The notes under the pieces: generated by a model
What the model was told of the DNA's origin: nothing
The model's database searches: none
The model's input: the letters and a program-made list of their open reading frames with translations, nothing else
Position numbers and translations under genes: made by a program
NCBI GenBank assembly: GCA_937893225.1
Contig: CALBJM010000166.1
Location: 1 to 19,250, forward strand
Origin: an uncultured Erysipelotrichaceae bacterium
Lineage (GTDB): Bacteria; Bacillota_I; Bacilli_A; Erysipelotrichales; Erysipelotrichaceae
Direction of reading: 5' to 3'
DNA: 19,250 nt
Shown here: in pieces, positions 6,977-15,327 of the stretch
Layout: each line of letters starts with the position of its first letter
Numbering within the stretch: position 1 is the stretch's first letter

Positions 6977-7546
6977 ATGAAAGATAACAAAACGAGCGAT
7001 ATTACAAAAATGAAATTGGCATATGCGATGCGCAATTGCATGGAAAAAGCTTCCGTAGAGGAAATTACTGTACGGGAAATTTGTGCAGAAGGTGGTTTTA
7101 GTAGACAGACATTTTATCGTTGTTTTTCAGATAAGTATGATTTGATCAATTGGTATTTTGATCGTATTTTAAATGAATCATTTAAACAAATGGGAAAAGG
7201 CACAACGATTCGTGAAAGTCTCGTATTGAAATTCCAATATATTTTACAAGAACAATTATTTTTTCAAGCAGGATTTGCAAGTGATGAACAGAATAATTTG
7301 AAGGAACATGATTTTGAAAGAATTTTTGCATTTTATAAAAATCTTATTTTCGAAAAAAGTGGAGAATATCCAAGTAAGAGTATGCAAGATGTTTTAGAGA
7401 TGTATTGTCAATCTTCTGTGTATATGACGGTAAAGTGGATTATGACAAAAAAGCGTAGGACACCGGATGAATTGGCAGATTTGATGATGGAAGCCATGCC
7501 GGAAACATTGGTAAGAATATTTGCAAAACTAGATATTTTAGGGTGA
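6977..7546 (+). CDS. TetR/AcrR-family transcriptional regulator
   Basis: A 189-residue DNA-binding regulator. The N-terminal helix-turn-helix covers about residues 10-58: a first helix over TKMKLAYAMRNCMEKAS, then ITVREICAEGGFSRQTFYRCFSDK, with the F-S-R-Q-T-F-Y recognition helix typical of TetR proteins. The C-terminal ligand domain (about 60-189) is helical and resembles the TetR_C_8-type group, which gives no ligand clue. No ribosome site precedes ATG 6977. A TTG at 6950 with a weak AGG upstream would add nine residues. It is separated from the opp operon by a terminator and 168 bases, in the same orientation, and is the likely local regulator of that operon, though this is inferred from position. 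Confidence 0.87.
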   Translation: MKDNKTSDITKMKLAYAMRNCMEKASVEEITVREICAEGGFSRQTFYRCFSDKYDLINWYFDRILNESFKQMGKGTTIRESLVLKFQYILQEQLFFQAGFASDEQNNLKEHDFERIFAFYKNLIFEKSGEYPSKSMQDVLEMYCQSSVYMTVKWIMTKKRRTPDELADLMMEAMPETLVRIFAKLDILG

Positions 7547-7566
7547 ACGATTGTTCATCTTTTTTT
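7542..7566 (+). terminator. Rho-independent terminator overlapping the TetR stop codon
   Basis: GGTGAAC (7542-7548) pairs with GTTCATC (7553-7559), with one G-U pair and a GATT loop, followed by seven T residues. The TGA stop (7544-7546) lies within the left arm, so ribosomes finishing the gene would sit on the hairpin. Confidence 0.75.
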
Positions 7567-7648
7567 ATTGTGTGTAAGAAAAATGAAAACGGTATGAAAA
7601 GATTTTCACAAAAAGTGAGAAAGTTTCTGAAAATATTTGTTATTTGTG

Positions 7649-7677
7649 TTGCATAGATGAAATGTGGGTATTAAACT
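7649..7677 (+). promoter_or_regulatory. Promoter of the peptide transport and catabolism operon
   Basis: The -35 TTGCAT (7649-7654), an exact 17-base spacer and the -10 TAAACT (7672-7677) give a good sigma-A-type promoter with a leader of about 50 bases before oppB. Upstream, TTTTCAC and GTGAGAAA around 7604-7623 form an imperfect inverted repeat that could be an operator. The rest of the 168-base gap between the TetR terminator and oppB holds no gene. Confidence 0.6.
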
Positions 7678-7734
7678 AGGAAACATAATTTGTGATAAGC
7701 AAATGAAATCTTAGAGAGATGGGAGGAATACCAA

Positions 7735-8658
7735 ATGGGAAAATATATCTTAAAAAGACTGGCGATTGGTATATTGACTCTTTTTATCCTTGCTACGTTG
7801 ACTTTCTTCTTGATGCATGCAATACCAGGAAGTCCATTCGGTGCAGATAATAAGAATCTGACTGCAGAACAGTATGCTGCTATGGAGGCTAAGTACAATC
7901 TGGACAAACCATTGTTACAACAATATGTTGTGTATATTGGAAATGTTCTACATATGGACTTTGGAGAAAGTATTTCTAAGAAAGGTGAATTGGTTCTCGA
8001 TATTATTTTGAAAAGAGCTCCAGTTACCGCAAGCCTAGGTGCGTGTGCCTTTGTGATTTCTGTAGTTGTGGGAATAACATTAGGTATTGTTGGCGCATTG
8101 ACCAAAAAGAAATGGGTGAATGGCTGTATTACATTCTTAGCAACGATGGGTGTCTCGTTACCGAGCTTCATAGTTGCAATTCTGTTAATGATCTTCTTGG
8201 GGGTAAAGTTAAAGATCTTTCCATTGCTTGGCTTAAATGGTCCTTCAAGTTACGTATTACCAACTATTGCATTGAGCATTGGTCCAATTGCCATGGTAAC
8301 GCGTTTAACAAGATCTTCCTTGAAAGATGTTATGAATAAGGATTATATCATCTTGGCAAGAAGTAAAGGTACAGATGATATTAAAGTTATCATTAAACAT
8401 GCGTTGAGAAATGCATTGCTGCCTGTTATTACGTATTGTGGACCATTGTTGGCTGGTCTTGTTACAGGGAGCTTCGTAGTTGAAACTTTGTTTACGATTC
8501 CTGGAATTGGTAAAGAATTTACGAGTTCTGTAACAAATCGTGATTATCCAATGATCATGGGCTTGACTATTTTCCTTGGGGCAATTGTCATAGTGATGCA
8601 GTTGGCAAGTGATATTGTTGCAGCACTTGTTGATCCACGTATTAAAGTGAAGAGTTAG
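7735..8658 (+). CDS. oppB: Oligopeptide ABC transporter permease OppB
   Basis: A 307-residue inner-membrane permease of the OppB/DppB family, one of two channel subunits of a peptide importer. The first membrane helix (about residues 9-29) is followed by a long extracytoplasmic loop with GSPFGAD and the Leu-Asp-Lys-Pro stretch typical of OppB, then five more helices. The EAA-type coupling loop is near ARSKGTDDIKVIIKHALRNA, where it contacts the ATPases. The length is standard. GGGAGG stands 9 bases before the ATG. First gene of the 11-gene operon, 12 bases ahead of oppC. Substrate size (di- versus oligopeptide) cannot be fixed from the permease. Confidence 0.93.
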   Translation: MGKYILKRLAIGILTLFILATLTFFLMHAIPGSPFGADNKNLTAEQYAAMEAKYNLDKPLLQQYVVYIGNVLHMDFGESISKKGELVLDIILKRAPVTASLGACAFVISVVVGITLGIVGALTKKKWVNGCITFLATMGVSLPSFIVAILLMIFLGVKLKIFPLLGLNGPSSYVLPTIALSIGPIAMVTRLTRSSLKDVMNKDYIILARSKGTDDIKVIIKHALRNALLPVITYCGPLLAGLVTGSFVVETLFTIPGIGKEFTSSVTNRDYPMIMGLTIFLGAIVIVMQLASDIVAALVDPRIKVKS

Positions 8659-8670
8659 GAGGAGAGAAAA

Positions 8671-9594
8671 ATGTTAGAAGCAAAATTGAATATTGATCCT
8701 TCAATGTTCGAAAAGCTTGATGAGAGTGAAAAGAATGATGAAGCGATTGAAATGGAATCCAAAACATTTTTGCAGGATACATGGAAAAGATTCTCCTCGA
8801 ATAAGCTTGCAATATTTGGCTTGATCGTCATTATATTGATGATTCTATTGGCTGTTTTTGTTCCAATCTTTTCAAAATATACATATGATGGTCAAGATTT
8901 GGCAAATACAAATAGTTTACCTAGTGCAGCACATCTATTAGGAACAGATAAGTTAGGTAGAGATATCTTAGTTAGAATTTGTTCTGGTATGAGAGTGACA
9001 TTGGCAATTGGTTTTGCTTCTGCAGCAATCAATTTGTGCATTGGTATCGTATATGGTGGTTGTGCAGGTTACTTTGGTGGCAAAGTCGATATGTTCATGA
9101 TGAGAATTGTAGATATTATCGATTCTGTTCCTTCTCTTTTATATACGATCATGATCTTGATGGTATTTGGTAACTCTGTATTTTCTATGATGCTTGCAAT
9201 TTCTTTGACATCATGGATTACAATGGCACGTCAAGTTCGTGCACAAGTTATGAGTTTAAAAGAAATGGAATTTGCTATGGCAGCAAAAGTTATTGGGTGT
9301 TCTGATATTCGAATTTTATTAAAACATCTTGTTGTGAATGCATTAGGTCCTATCATTGTTTGCTTAACAATGATGATACCAAGTGCAATCTTTACAGAAA
9401 GTTCCTTGAGCTTTATTGGTATTGGTATTCAAGCTCCTGCTTGTTCACTTGGTAGTCTTGCAAATGAAGCGAGACAATTGATCAACACACAGCCATTACA
9501 AGTTGTATGGCCAGTTATAGCTATTGCATTGATTACTCTTTCATTGAACTTTATTGGTGATGGTATTGGGGAAGCTCTTGAAGCAAAACGATAG
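8671..9594 (+). CDS. oppC: Oligopeptide ABC transporter permease OppC
   Basis: A 307-residue second permease of the importer. It has a roughly 45-residue charged cytoplasmic N-terminal arm ending in DTWKRFSSNKLAIFGL, which is the OppC/DppC N-terminal region, then a first helix, the conserved HLLGTDKLGRDILVRI segment, and further helices. The EAA coupling loop is around AAKVIGCSDIRILLKHLVVN. The C terminus keeps the family pattern FIGDGIGEALEAK, close to the usual GDxLRDxLDPR but without its Arg/Pro end. AGGAGG precedes the ATG and the gene ends at the ribosome site of oppD, indicating tight coupling. Confidence 0.93.
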   Translation: MLEAKLNIDPSMFEKLDESEKNDEAIEMESKTFLQDTWKRFSSNKLAIFGLIVIILMILLAVFVPIFSKYTYDGQDLANTNSLPSAAHLLGTDKLGRDILVRICSGMRVTLAIGFASAAINLCIGIVYGGCAGYFGGKVDMFMMRIVDIIDSVPSLLYTIMILMVFGNSVFSMMLAISLTSWITMARQVRAQVMSLKEMEFAMAAKVIGCSDIRILLKHLVVNALGPIIVCLTMMIPSAIFTESSLSFIGIGIQAPACSLGSLANEARQLINTQPLQVVWPVIAIALITLSLNFIGDGIGEALEAKR

Positions 9595-9605
9595 GAGGTG
9601 TGAAT

Positions 9606-10610
9606 ATGTCCTTATTAAAAGTAGAAGATTTGCATACAGAATTCAAAACTGATCAAGGAATCGTTCACGCAGTTCGTGGTGTTTCATTTGAACTTCAACA
9701 AGGTGAAGTTCTTGGAATCGTTGGTGAGTCTGGTTCTGGTAAGTCACAGACGATGTATACGATCATGGGACTGTTAAGTGAAAATGCATTGCCTGTAAAA
9801 GGAAAAGTAATTTTTGATGGAAAAGATATTAGTGCAGAGTCTTATCCAAATAAAAAAGAATATAACAAGATGATGAATGAGATTCGTGGAAATACGATTT
9901 CAATGATTTTCCAAGATCCAATGACATTCTTGAATCCTGTTTTAAAGATTGGCACACAGTTGATCGAACCAATCATGAATCATAAAAAAGTTTCAAAAAA
10001 AGAAGCGTATGATATTGCGATAAAATTGATGAAACAAGTTGGTATTCCTAGTCCTGAAAAGAGAATCAATCAATATCCATTTGAGTTCTCCGGTGGTATG
10101 AGACAGAGAATCATCATAGCTATTGCGTTAGCTTGTTCTCCAAAATTGATTATCGCAGACGAACCTACTACAGCGTTGGATGTAACGATCCAAGCACAAG
10201 TATTGGAACTCATCAATTCTTTAAAAGAAGAAAGTGATTCTTCTATCATCATGATTACGCATGACTTAGGTGTTGTTGCTAAGTTGTGTGATCGTGTAGC
10301 TATCATGTATGGTGGCAAGATTGTTGAAATTGGTACAGATAGAGAAATCTTCTATGAGCCAAAGCATCCGTATACAGAAGGATTATTGAATTGTATTACA
10401 AATCCCGAAGATGATTCTGATGAAGAATTGCAACCAATTCCTGGAACTCCACCAGATTTGTTGAAGCCGCCAGTGGGTTGTCCATTCTACGCAAGATGCA
10501 AACATGCGATGAAGATTTGTAAAGAACAGATGCCTGAAGTAACAACATTTTCAAAAACACACCAATGTGCATGTTGGTTGATTCAGGCTAAGGAGGTAAG
10601 TCATGAGTGA
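9606..10610 (+). CDS. oppD: Oligopeptide ABC transporter ATP-binding protein OppD
   Basis: A 334-residue ATPase of the importer. Walker A GESGSGKS (40-47), Q-loop Gln103, ABC signature SGGMRQR (162-168), Walker B LIIADE (181-186) and switch His219 are all intact. The C-terminal oligopeptide-transporter extension contains PGTPPDLLKPP and cysteines 292, 298, 305, 321 and 323, the cluster that in some OppD/DppD proteins binds a 4Fe-4S centre. The start is set at ATG 9606, 7 bases after AGGAGG. A GTG at 9600 lies too close to that site. The gene overlaps oppF by 8 bases. Confidence 0.94.
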   Translation: MSLLKVEDLHTEFKTDQGIVHAVRGVSFELQQGEVLGIVGESGSGKSQTMYTIMGLLSENALPVKGKVIFDGKDISAESYPNKKEYNKMMNEIRGNTISMIFQDPMTFLNPVLKIGTQLIEPIMNHKKVSKKEAYDIAIKLMKQVGIPSPEKRINQYPFEFSGGMRQRIIIAIALACSPKLIIADEPTTALDVTIQAQVLELINSLKEESDSSIIMITHDLGVVAKLCDRVAIMYGGKIVEIGTDREIFYEPKHPYTEGLLNCITNPEDDSDEELQPIPGTPPDLLKPPVGCPFYARCKHAMKICKEQMPEVTTFSKTHQCACWLIQAKEVSHE

Positions 10611-11583
10611 GGAAAAAACGATTTTACAAGTGAAGAACTTGAAGACTTACTTCGATGTTACAAAAGGTGTATTTGCGAAAAAGCAAATTGTAAAAGCTGT
10701 AGATGACGTGACCTTTGATGTTAAAGAAAACGAAACATTTGGTCTTGTTGGTGAGTCTGGATGTGGGAAAAGTACATTAGGCAGAACGATCGTGAAGCTT
10801 TACGAACCTACTGCAGGTACGATTGCATTTGAAGGAAAAGATATTTCTCGTATCAAAGGCAAAGAATTAAAAGCATATCGTAAAGATATGCAAATGATAT
10901 TCCAAGATCCATACGCTTCTTTAAACCCAAGAATGACTGTTGGTGAAATTATCAAAGAACCAATGAAGATCTTCAACATCTATGATACAGATGAACAAAG
11001 AGAAGCTAGGGTCAGAGAATTATTAGATATCGTTTCTTTAAAACCAGACCATATTCGTAGATATCCTGCTGAATTCTCTGGTGGACAAAGACAACGTATT
11101 GGTATCGCAAGAGCACTTGCGGTAAATCCAAAGTTTATTGTGTGCGATGAACCGATTAGTGCATTGGATGCTTCGATTCAGGCACAGGTCATTAACTTAT
11201 TGAAGAGAATTCAAAAAGAAATGGGTATTTCTTATATCTTCATTGCACATGATTTAGGCATGGTAAAGCATATTAGTGATCGTATTGGTGTCATGTATCT
11301 TGGACATTTGGTAGAGTGTGGTCCAAGTGATGCAGTATATCACACACCATTACATCCATATACACAAGCACTTCTATCTGCGATTCCTATTCCAGATCCA
11401 GATGTAGCAAAAGCAAAACAAAGAATTGTTTTGGAAGGCGAAATTCCTTCACCAATTAACACGCCGCCTGGTTGTCCATTTGCATCTAGATGTCCTAGAG
11501 CAACAGAAAGATGTAAAAAAGAGACACCAAAGTCTATCCAACTTGGCAATCGTAGTGTGGCTTGTTTCTTGTATGAAAAATAG
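10603..11583 (+). CDS. oppF: Oligopeptide ABC transporter ATP-binding protein OppF
   Basis: A 326-residue partner ATPase. Walker A GESGCGKS (50-57), Q-loop Gln101 followed by DPYASLNPR, signature SGGQRQR (159-165), Walker B FIVCDE (178-183) and His216 are all conserved. The C-terminal extension has TPPGCPFASRC and further cysteines at 304 and 321, as in OppF. It starts within oppD, with AGGAGG before the ATG, so the two ATPases are translationally coupled. oppA follows after 16 bases. Confidence 0.94.
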   Translation: MSEEKTILQVKNLKTYFDVTKGVFAKKQIVKAVDDVTFDVKENETFGLVGESGCGKSTLGRTIVKLYEPTAGTIAFEGKDISRIKGKELKAYRKDMQMIFQDPYASLNPRMTVGEIIKEPMKIFNIYDTDEQREARVRELLDIVSLKPDHIRRYPAEFSGGQRQRIGIARALAVNPKFIVCDEPISALDASIQAQVINLLKRIQKEMGISYIFIAHDLGMVKHISDRIGVMYLGHLVECGPSDAVYHTPLHPYTQALLSAIPIPDPDVAKAKQRIVLEGEIPSPINTPPGCPFASRCPRATERCKKETPKSIQLGNRSVACFLYEK

Positions 11584-11599
11584 AAAAGGGGAAAAAATT

Positions 11600-13234
11600 A
11601 TGAACAAAGTATTGAAATCCGTTCTTACCGCAACGATGGTACTTGGCTTAGCTGCTTGCTCTAGCGGCACATCAGGTTCTACCGCAACGACTTCTTCTGG
11701 CAATGATGGTGTATTCCGCGTAGCAATGGAAGGTGAATCAAATTATCCTGATCCAGCTATTGCATCAGATTCCATTACTGGTAGTGTTACACAGTTGACA
11801 GCTTCTACATTGTATCGTTTGACAAGTTCTGGTGAAATGGAACCAGCTGCTGCTACAGGTTATGATGTTAGTGATGATGGTTTAACATATACATTCCATT
11901 TGAGAGATGGTATGAAGTGGTCTGATGGTTCTGATTTGACTGCGAAAGATTTTGAATATGGTGTTAAGAGATCTCTTGGTATGAGTGTTGCTGATGCAGG
12001 TTTTAACATTTATATTTCTGGTTATTTGAAGAATGGCACAAAGTACAATGAAAAGAATTCTGTAGCAGATATGACAGATCTTGGTGTTAAGGCTACAGAT
12101 GATACAACACTTGTATTTACATTGGAACAGCCATGTGATTATTTCCCATGCTTGACATCTCTTGGTGTTTTCTCTCCTGCTAAGGAAGGTGTTTATACAG
12201 AACATGAGTATACATGGGCTGATGATGTGGATGCACCTGTTTCTGGTCCATATAAGTTAAAGTCTATTGATCGTTCTACAGAAGTTGTTTTGGAAAAGAA
12301 TGATTATTGGTATGATGCAGATAATGTAACAACACAGGAAATCGATTATAAGGTTATTACTGATACATCTGCACAGTTAATGGCATATCAGAATGGTGAA
12401 GTTGATTTTGCTAAGAGCTTGGATACAAGTGTAATCAAACAATATGAAGGTCAAGATGATCTTGTTATGCCAGGTGGTGTCATCAACTATTATGTAGAAT
12501 TGAATACAGATGATGGTACAACAAATAAGGCTTTACAGGATAAGGATATTCGTAAGGCATTGAGTGAAGGTGTAAACCGTAAGGAATTGTGTGCAGCATT
12601 AGATGCTGGTGACTTGTATGTTCCACTGTATGGTTTCGTACCAAAGGGTCTTCCAGGAAGTACAGAAGGTTCTGATTTCCGTGAAGAAGGTGGAGATTTG
12701 ATCACTGAAGATGTTGATGATGCTAAGAAAATCATGGAAAGCAAGGGCTATACAGATGATAATCCACTTGAACTTGAATATTATTACAATGATACAACTG
12801 TTCACTCTACAGTTGCACAGGTTCTTCAACAACAACTTGCTAAGATTCATGTAAAGGTTACATTGAAGACTGGTGAAATCAGAACATTCTTCGATGATCG
12901 TACTGCTGGTAACTTCCAGGCCGCAAGAAATGCATATTCTGCAGACTACATGGATGTATCTAACTATATGAATCTTTGGTTATATGACAAACAGTCTACA
13001 AAGGTTGCTGGTGATACACACTATGATGAACTTGTAGAACAAGCTGAAGCTTCCACAGATCATGATGAACGTTATAAGCTCTTACACGAAGCAGAAGAAT
13101 ATTTCATCAAGGATATGAACTACAACATTCCATTATTCCAGTATGGTTCATTCTATCTGTTGAAGAAGGGTATTACAGGTATTGAATTTACACCACAGGG
13201 TTCTGCTGATTTGACATACGTAAAATTATCTTAA
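11600..13234 (+). CDS. oppA: Oligopeptide-binding lipoprotein OppA (SBP family 5)
   Basis: A 544-residue extracellular solute-binding protein that captures peptides for the OppBCDF importer. The start at 11600 follows AAAGGGGA. The preceding in-frame extension overlaps oppF and is discarded. The signal peptide is short (K3, K6, hydrophobic core) with lipobox LAAC, giving lipidated Cys20, then a Ser/Thr/Gly-rich linker to about residue 34. The mature protein shows the SBP_bac_5 pattern: DPAIASDSITGSV, LTYTFHLRDGMKWSDGSDLT, and the later ADYMD region. The Asp-rich, acidic composition suits a surface protein. It is placed last among the transport genes, followed by a strong hairpin that may favour its transcript. 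The ligand is not predictable beyond peptides. Confidence 0.93.
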   Translation: MNKVLKSVLTATMVLGLAACSSGTSGSTATTSSGNDGVFRVAMEGESNYPDPAIASDSITGSVTQLTASTLYRLTSSGEMEPAAATGYDVSDDGLTYTFHLRDGMKWSDGSDLTAKDFEYGVKRSLGMSVADAGFNIYISGYLKNGTKYNEKNSVADMTDLGVKATDDTTLVFTLEQPCDYFPCLTSLGVFSPAKEGVYTEHEYTWADDVDAPVSGPYKLKSIDRSTEVVLEKNDYWYDADNVTTQEIDYKVITDTSAQLMAYQNGEVDFAKSLDTSVIKQYEGQDDLVMPGGVINYYVELNTDDGTTNKALQDKDIRKALSEGVNRKELCAALDAGDLYVPLYGFVPKGLPGSTEGSDFREEGGDLITEDVDDAKKIMESKGYTDDNPLELEYYYNDTTVHSTVAQVLQQQLAKIHVKVTLKTGEIRTFFDDRTAGNFQAARNAYSADYMDVSNYMNLWLYDKQSTKVAGDTHYDELVEQAEASTDHDERYKLLHEAEEYFIKDMNYNIPLFQYGSFYLLKKGITGIEFTPQGSADLTYVKLS

Positions 13235-13241
13235 AGAAATG

Positions 13242-13277
13242 AGAAACCAGGCTTCAAGGAATTGTTGCCTGGTTTCT
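13242..13277 (+). promoter_or_regulatory. Strong intercistronic hairpin between oppA and pepD
   Basis: AGAAACCAGGC (13242-13252) pairs perfectly with GCCTGGTTTCT (13267-13277). The 14-base loop can form a 3-bp inner stem capped by GGAA. No T-run follows (GTCATAAGG), so it is not a standard terminator. As the only sizeable gap in the operon, right after the binding-protein gene, it probably protects the upstream mRNA end from 3-prime exonucleases or partly attenuates read-through, giving more OppA than peptidases. Confidence 0.65.
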
Positions 13278-13296
13278 GTCATAAGGAGAAAAAGAC

Positions 13297-14751
13297 ATGC
13301 ATTTTGATTTAGAAAAACCATATTGTTATTATTTTGATGAAATATGTAAGATTCCACATGGTTCTTACCATGAAAAAGCCATAAGTGATTATGTTGTTGC
13401 GTTTGCTAAAAAACATGGACTTAAGTATGTGCAAGATGACATGTGGAATGTCATCATCTATAAAGATGCTTCTAAAGGGTATGAGGATTATGATCCATTG
13501 ATGCTGCAAGGACATTTGGACATGGTTTGTGAAGCTGTTTCTGGTTTGCGTTTTGATTTTGAAACTCAACCAATTGAAACGTATGTGGATGAAGAAGGTA
13601 AACTACGTGCAAAAGGTACGACACTTGGTGCAGATGATGGAATGGGTGTTGCTGAAATGTTGGCTATCCTTGCGGATGATACATTACAAACACCACCTCT
13701 AGAATGTGTTTTTACAGTACAAGAAGAAGTTGGCCTGTTTGGAGCTTTAGGACTAGATAAGTCATTGATTCATGCACATCGTATGATTTCTTTAGATGGT
13801 GGAGGAGAAGTTTTAACAGCGATTTCTTCTGCTGGTGGCGTGAATGTCATCAATACGATTCCTGTAACATATCAAAAGAATGAAAAGCCTTGTTATAGTT
13901 TGAAAGTTACTGGTCTTTCAGGTGGACATTCTGGTGGAGAGATTCATAAAGAAAAGGGAAATGCGAATAAGCTTGTTGTGCGTATCGTAAAAGAATTGAT
14001 GCAACTAGGAAAAGATGTTTCATTGATTAGTATTGCAGGTGGTTCCAAAGATAATGCAATTACACGTGAATCTGTTGTTAAGTTTGCTAGTGAAACAGAT
14101 AATGACGTTTTACAAGAAGCTGTAATGACATTGAAAGATAAGATCTATGTAGAGTTTGTAGATTCTGATCCTGGTTTTACAGTAGTTTTTGAGAAAATGG
14201 ATATACAAGAGGAGTGTATGGATGCAAAGAGTACAAAAAATGTCATTGATTATTTGTATCTTGTGCCAAATGGTTTCCAACATCGTTCTACAGTGATTCC
14301 AGGACTGACATTGACGAGTTTAAATCTTGGCATTGTGAAAACAGAAGGTGATAAAGTGATTTGTAATTCTTCTGTGCGTAGTGCTTTAGAAGAGGCAATT
14401 GACGATTTGATCGATCATTTGACATGCTTGGCTTCTTATACAGGTGGTTCTGTTAGTACATATGCAAGATATCCTGGATGGAATTATGACCCGCATTCTA
14501 AAATGCGAGAGACATTTAAAAAGGTATTTGCAGATTTGTATGATGGAAAAGTATTGGAAGAACATGCTGGGCATGGTGGATTAGAGTGTGCTGTATTTAC
14601 ACAAATTCCAGGTGGTATGGATATTATTACATGTGGTCCAATATCTGAAGGTTGTCATACGCCAGATGAATATTTGGATCTAGCAAGTTTTGATAGGACA
14701 TATAAACTTTTAACAACGATCATTGCGAGTGTAGATAAAAAGGTGGATTAA
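13297..14751 (+). CDS. pepD: Aminoacyl-histidine dipeptidase (Xaa-His dipeptidase), M20 family
   Basis: A 484-residue cytoplasmic di-zinc dipeptidase of the PepD group, which cleaves Xaa-His and other unblocked dipeptides. Family metal and catalytic residues are visible: His73 and Asp75 in QGHLDMV, the bridging Asp in GADDGMG (113-114), Glu143-Glu144 in VQEEVG, Asp167 in SLDGG and His454 in EGCHTPDEY. The N terminus (FDEICKIPHGSYHE) and the lid-domain segment LSGGHSGGEIHKEKGNAN are typical of PepD. The length matches the family (about 480-490). AAGGAG precedes the ATG. It is the first peptidase of the operon, after the hairpin, and four bases before the Gmk-like gene. It would act on dipeptides brought in by Opp or made by the other peptidases. 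Confidence 0.93.
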   Translation: MHFDLEKPYCYYFDEICKIPHGSYHEKAISDYVVAFAKKHGLKYVQDDMWNVIIYKDASKGYEDYDPLMLQGHLDMVCEAVSGLRFDFETQPIETYVDEEGKLRAKGTTLGADDGMGVAEMLAILADDTLQTPPLECVFTVQEEVGLFGALGLDKSLIHAHRMISLDGGGEVLTAISSAGGVNVINTIPVTYQKNEKPCYSLKVTGLSGGHSGGEIHKEKGNANKLVVRIVKELMQLGKDVSLISIAGGSKDNAITRESVVKFASETDNDVLQEAVMTLKDKIYVEFVDSDPGFTVVFEKMDIQEECMDAKSTKNVIDYLYLVPNGFQHRSTVIPGLTLTSLNLGIVKTEGDKVICNSSVRSALEEAIDDLIDHLTCLASYTGGSVSTYARYPGWNYDPHSKMRETFKKVFADLYDGKVLEEHAGHGGLECAVFTQIPGGMDIITCGPISEGCHTPDEYLDLASFDRTYKLLTTIIASVDKKVD

Positions 14752-14755
14752 GTAT

Positions 14756-15325
14756 ATGAAAAAGGGTTTAGTAGTTATCTTGAGTGGTGCGTGTTCTGTA
14801 GGTAAGCATGATTTGACCACAAAGTTACTAGCAGATCCAGACTTGGATCTCATGTATTCTGTATCTTTAACAACGCGTCCAAAAAAAGAAAATGAAGTAG
14901 ATGGGAAGGACTACTATTTTGTGGACTTTCAGAGCTTTGCTGAGGCAGTTAAGAAGCATCAGTTATTGGAATATACAGAGTTTAATGGTTGGTATTATGG
15001 TACGCCAAAGAATCAAGTGGAGTTTTTAAGGGATTCTGGCAAAAATGTCTTGATTACTGTTGAGGCACAGGGTGTTGGTCCTATTAAGTTGGAATTGCCA
15101 GATGCATTGGCTATCTTTGTGACGCCTTCTTCTATTGAAGAATTAGAAAAGAATATTCATGCGATGTATCAAGATGATGATGCAAGTGCAACACGTAGAA
15201 TCAATAAAGCAAAAATGGATATGGAATTAGCACCATTGTTTCAAAATGTTGTTAAGTCAGATGATGGCAATGCAGTATATAGTGAAGTGAAAAATATGAT
15301 CTTGTCTGCTATGCGAAAGGATTGA
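14756..15325 (+). CDS. Guanylate-kinase-like protein with altered P-loop
   Basis: A 189-residue protein clearly of the guanylate kinase fold, which normally moves phosphate from ATP to GMP. The GMP-binding side is well kept: VSLTTRPKKENEVDGKDYYF (36-55), EYTEFNGWYYGTP (72-84) and VEAQGV (102-107), where the usual IDVQG Asp is Glu. The ATP-binding P-loop is changed: GACSVGKHDL (11-20) instead of GPSGVGKGT. The lysine remains, but the glycine at position 14 is Ser, the one after Lys is His, and the Mg-binding Thr position is Asp. The lid region (residues 134-148) also lacks the usual RGT pattern. It is probably not the housekeeping Gmk. It sits between two peptidase genes, its ribosome site lies within the end of pepD, and its stop overlaps the approach to the M29 gene. 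The role in this operon is unknown: a kinase on another substrate, a nucleotide sensor, or a binding scaffold. Confidence 0.85.
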   Translation: MKKGLVVILSGACSVGKHDLTTKLLADPDLDLMYSVSLTTRPKKENEVDGKDYYFVDFQSFAEAVKKHQLLEYTEFNGWYYGTPKNQVEFLRDSGKNVLITVEAQGVGPIKLELPDALAIFVTPSSIEELEKNIHAMYQDDDASATRRINKAKMDMELAPLFQNVVKSDDGNAVYSEVKNMILSAMRKD

Positions 15326-15327
15326 GT

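Noticed and set aside
11426..11599. N-terminal extension of the OppA frame
   Set aside because: It lies inside oppF, and the true start at 11600 has a ribosome site and begins a textbook lipoprotein signal peptide.
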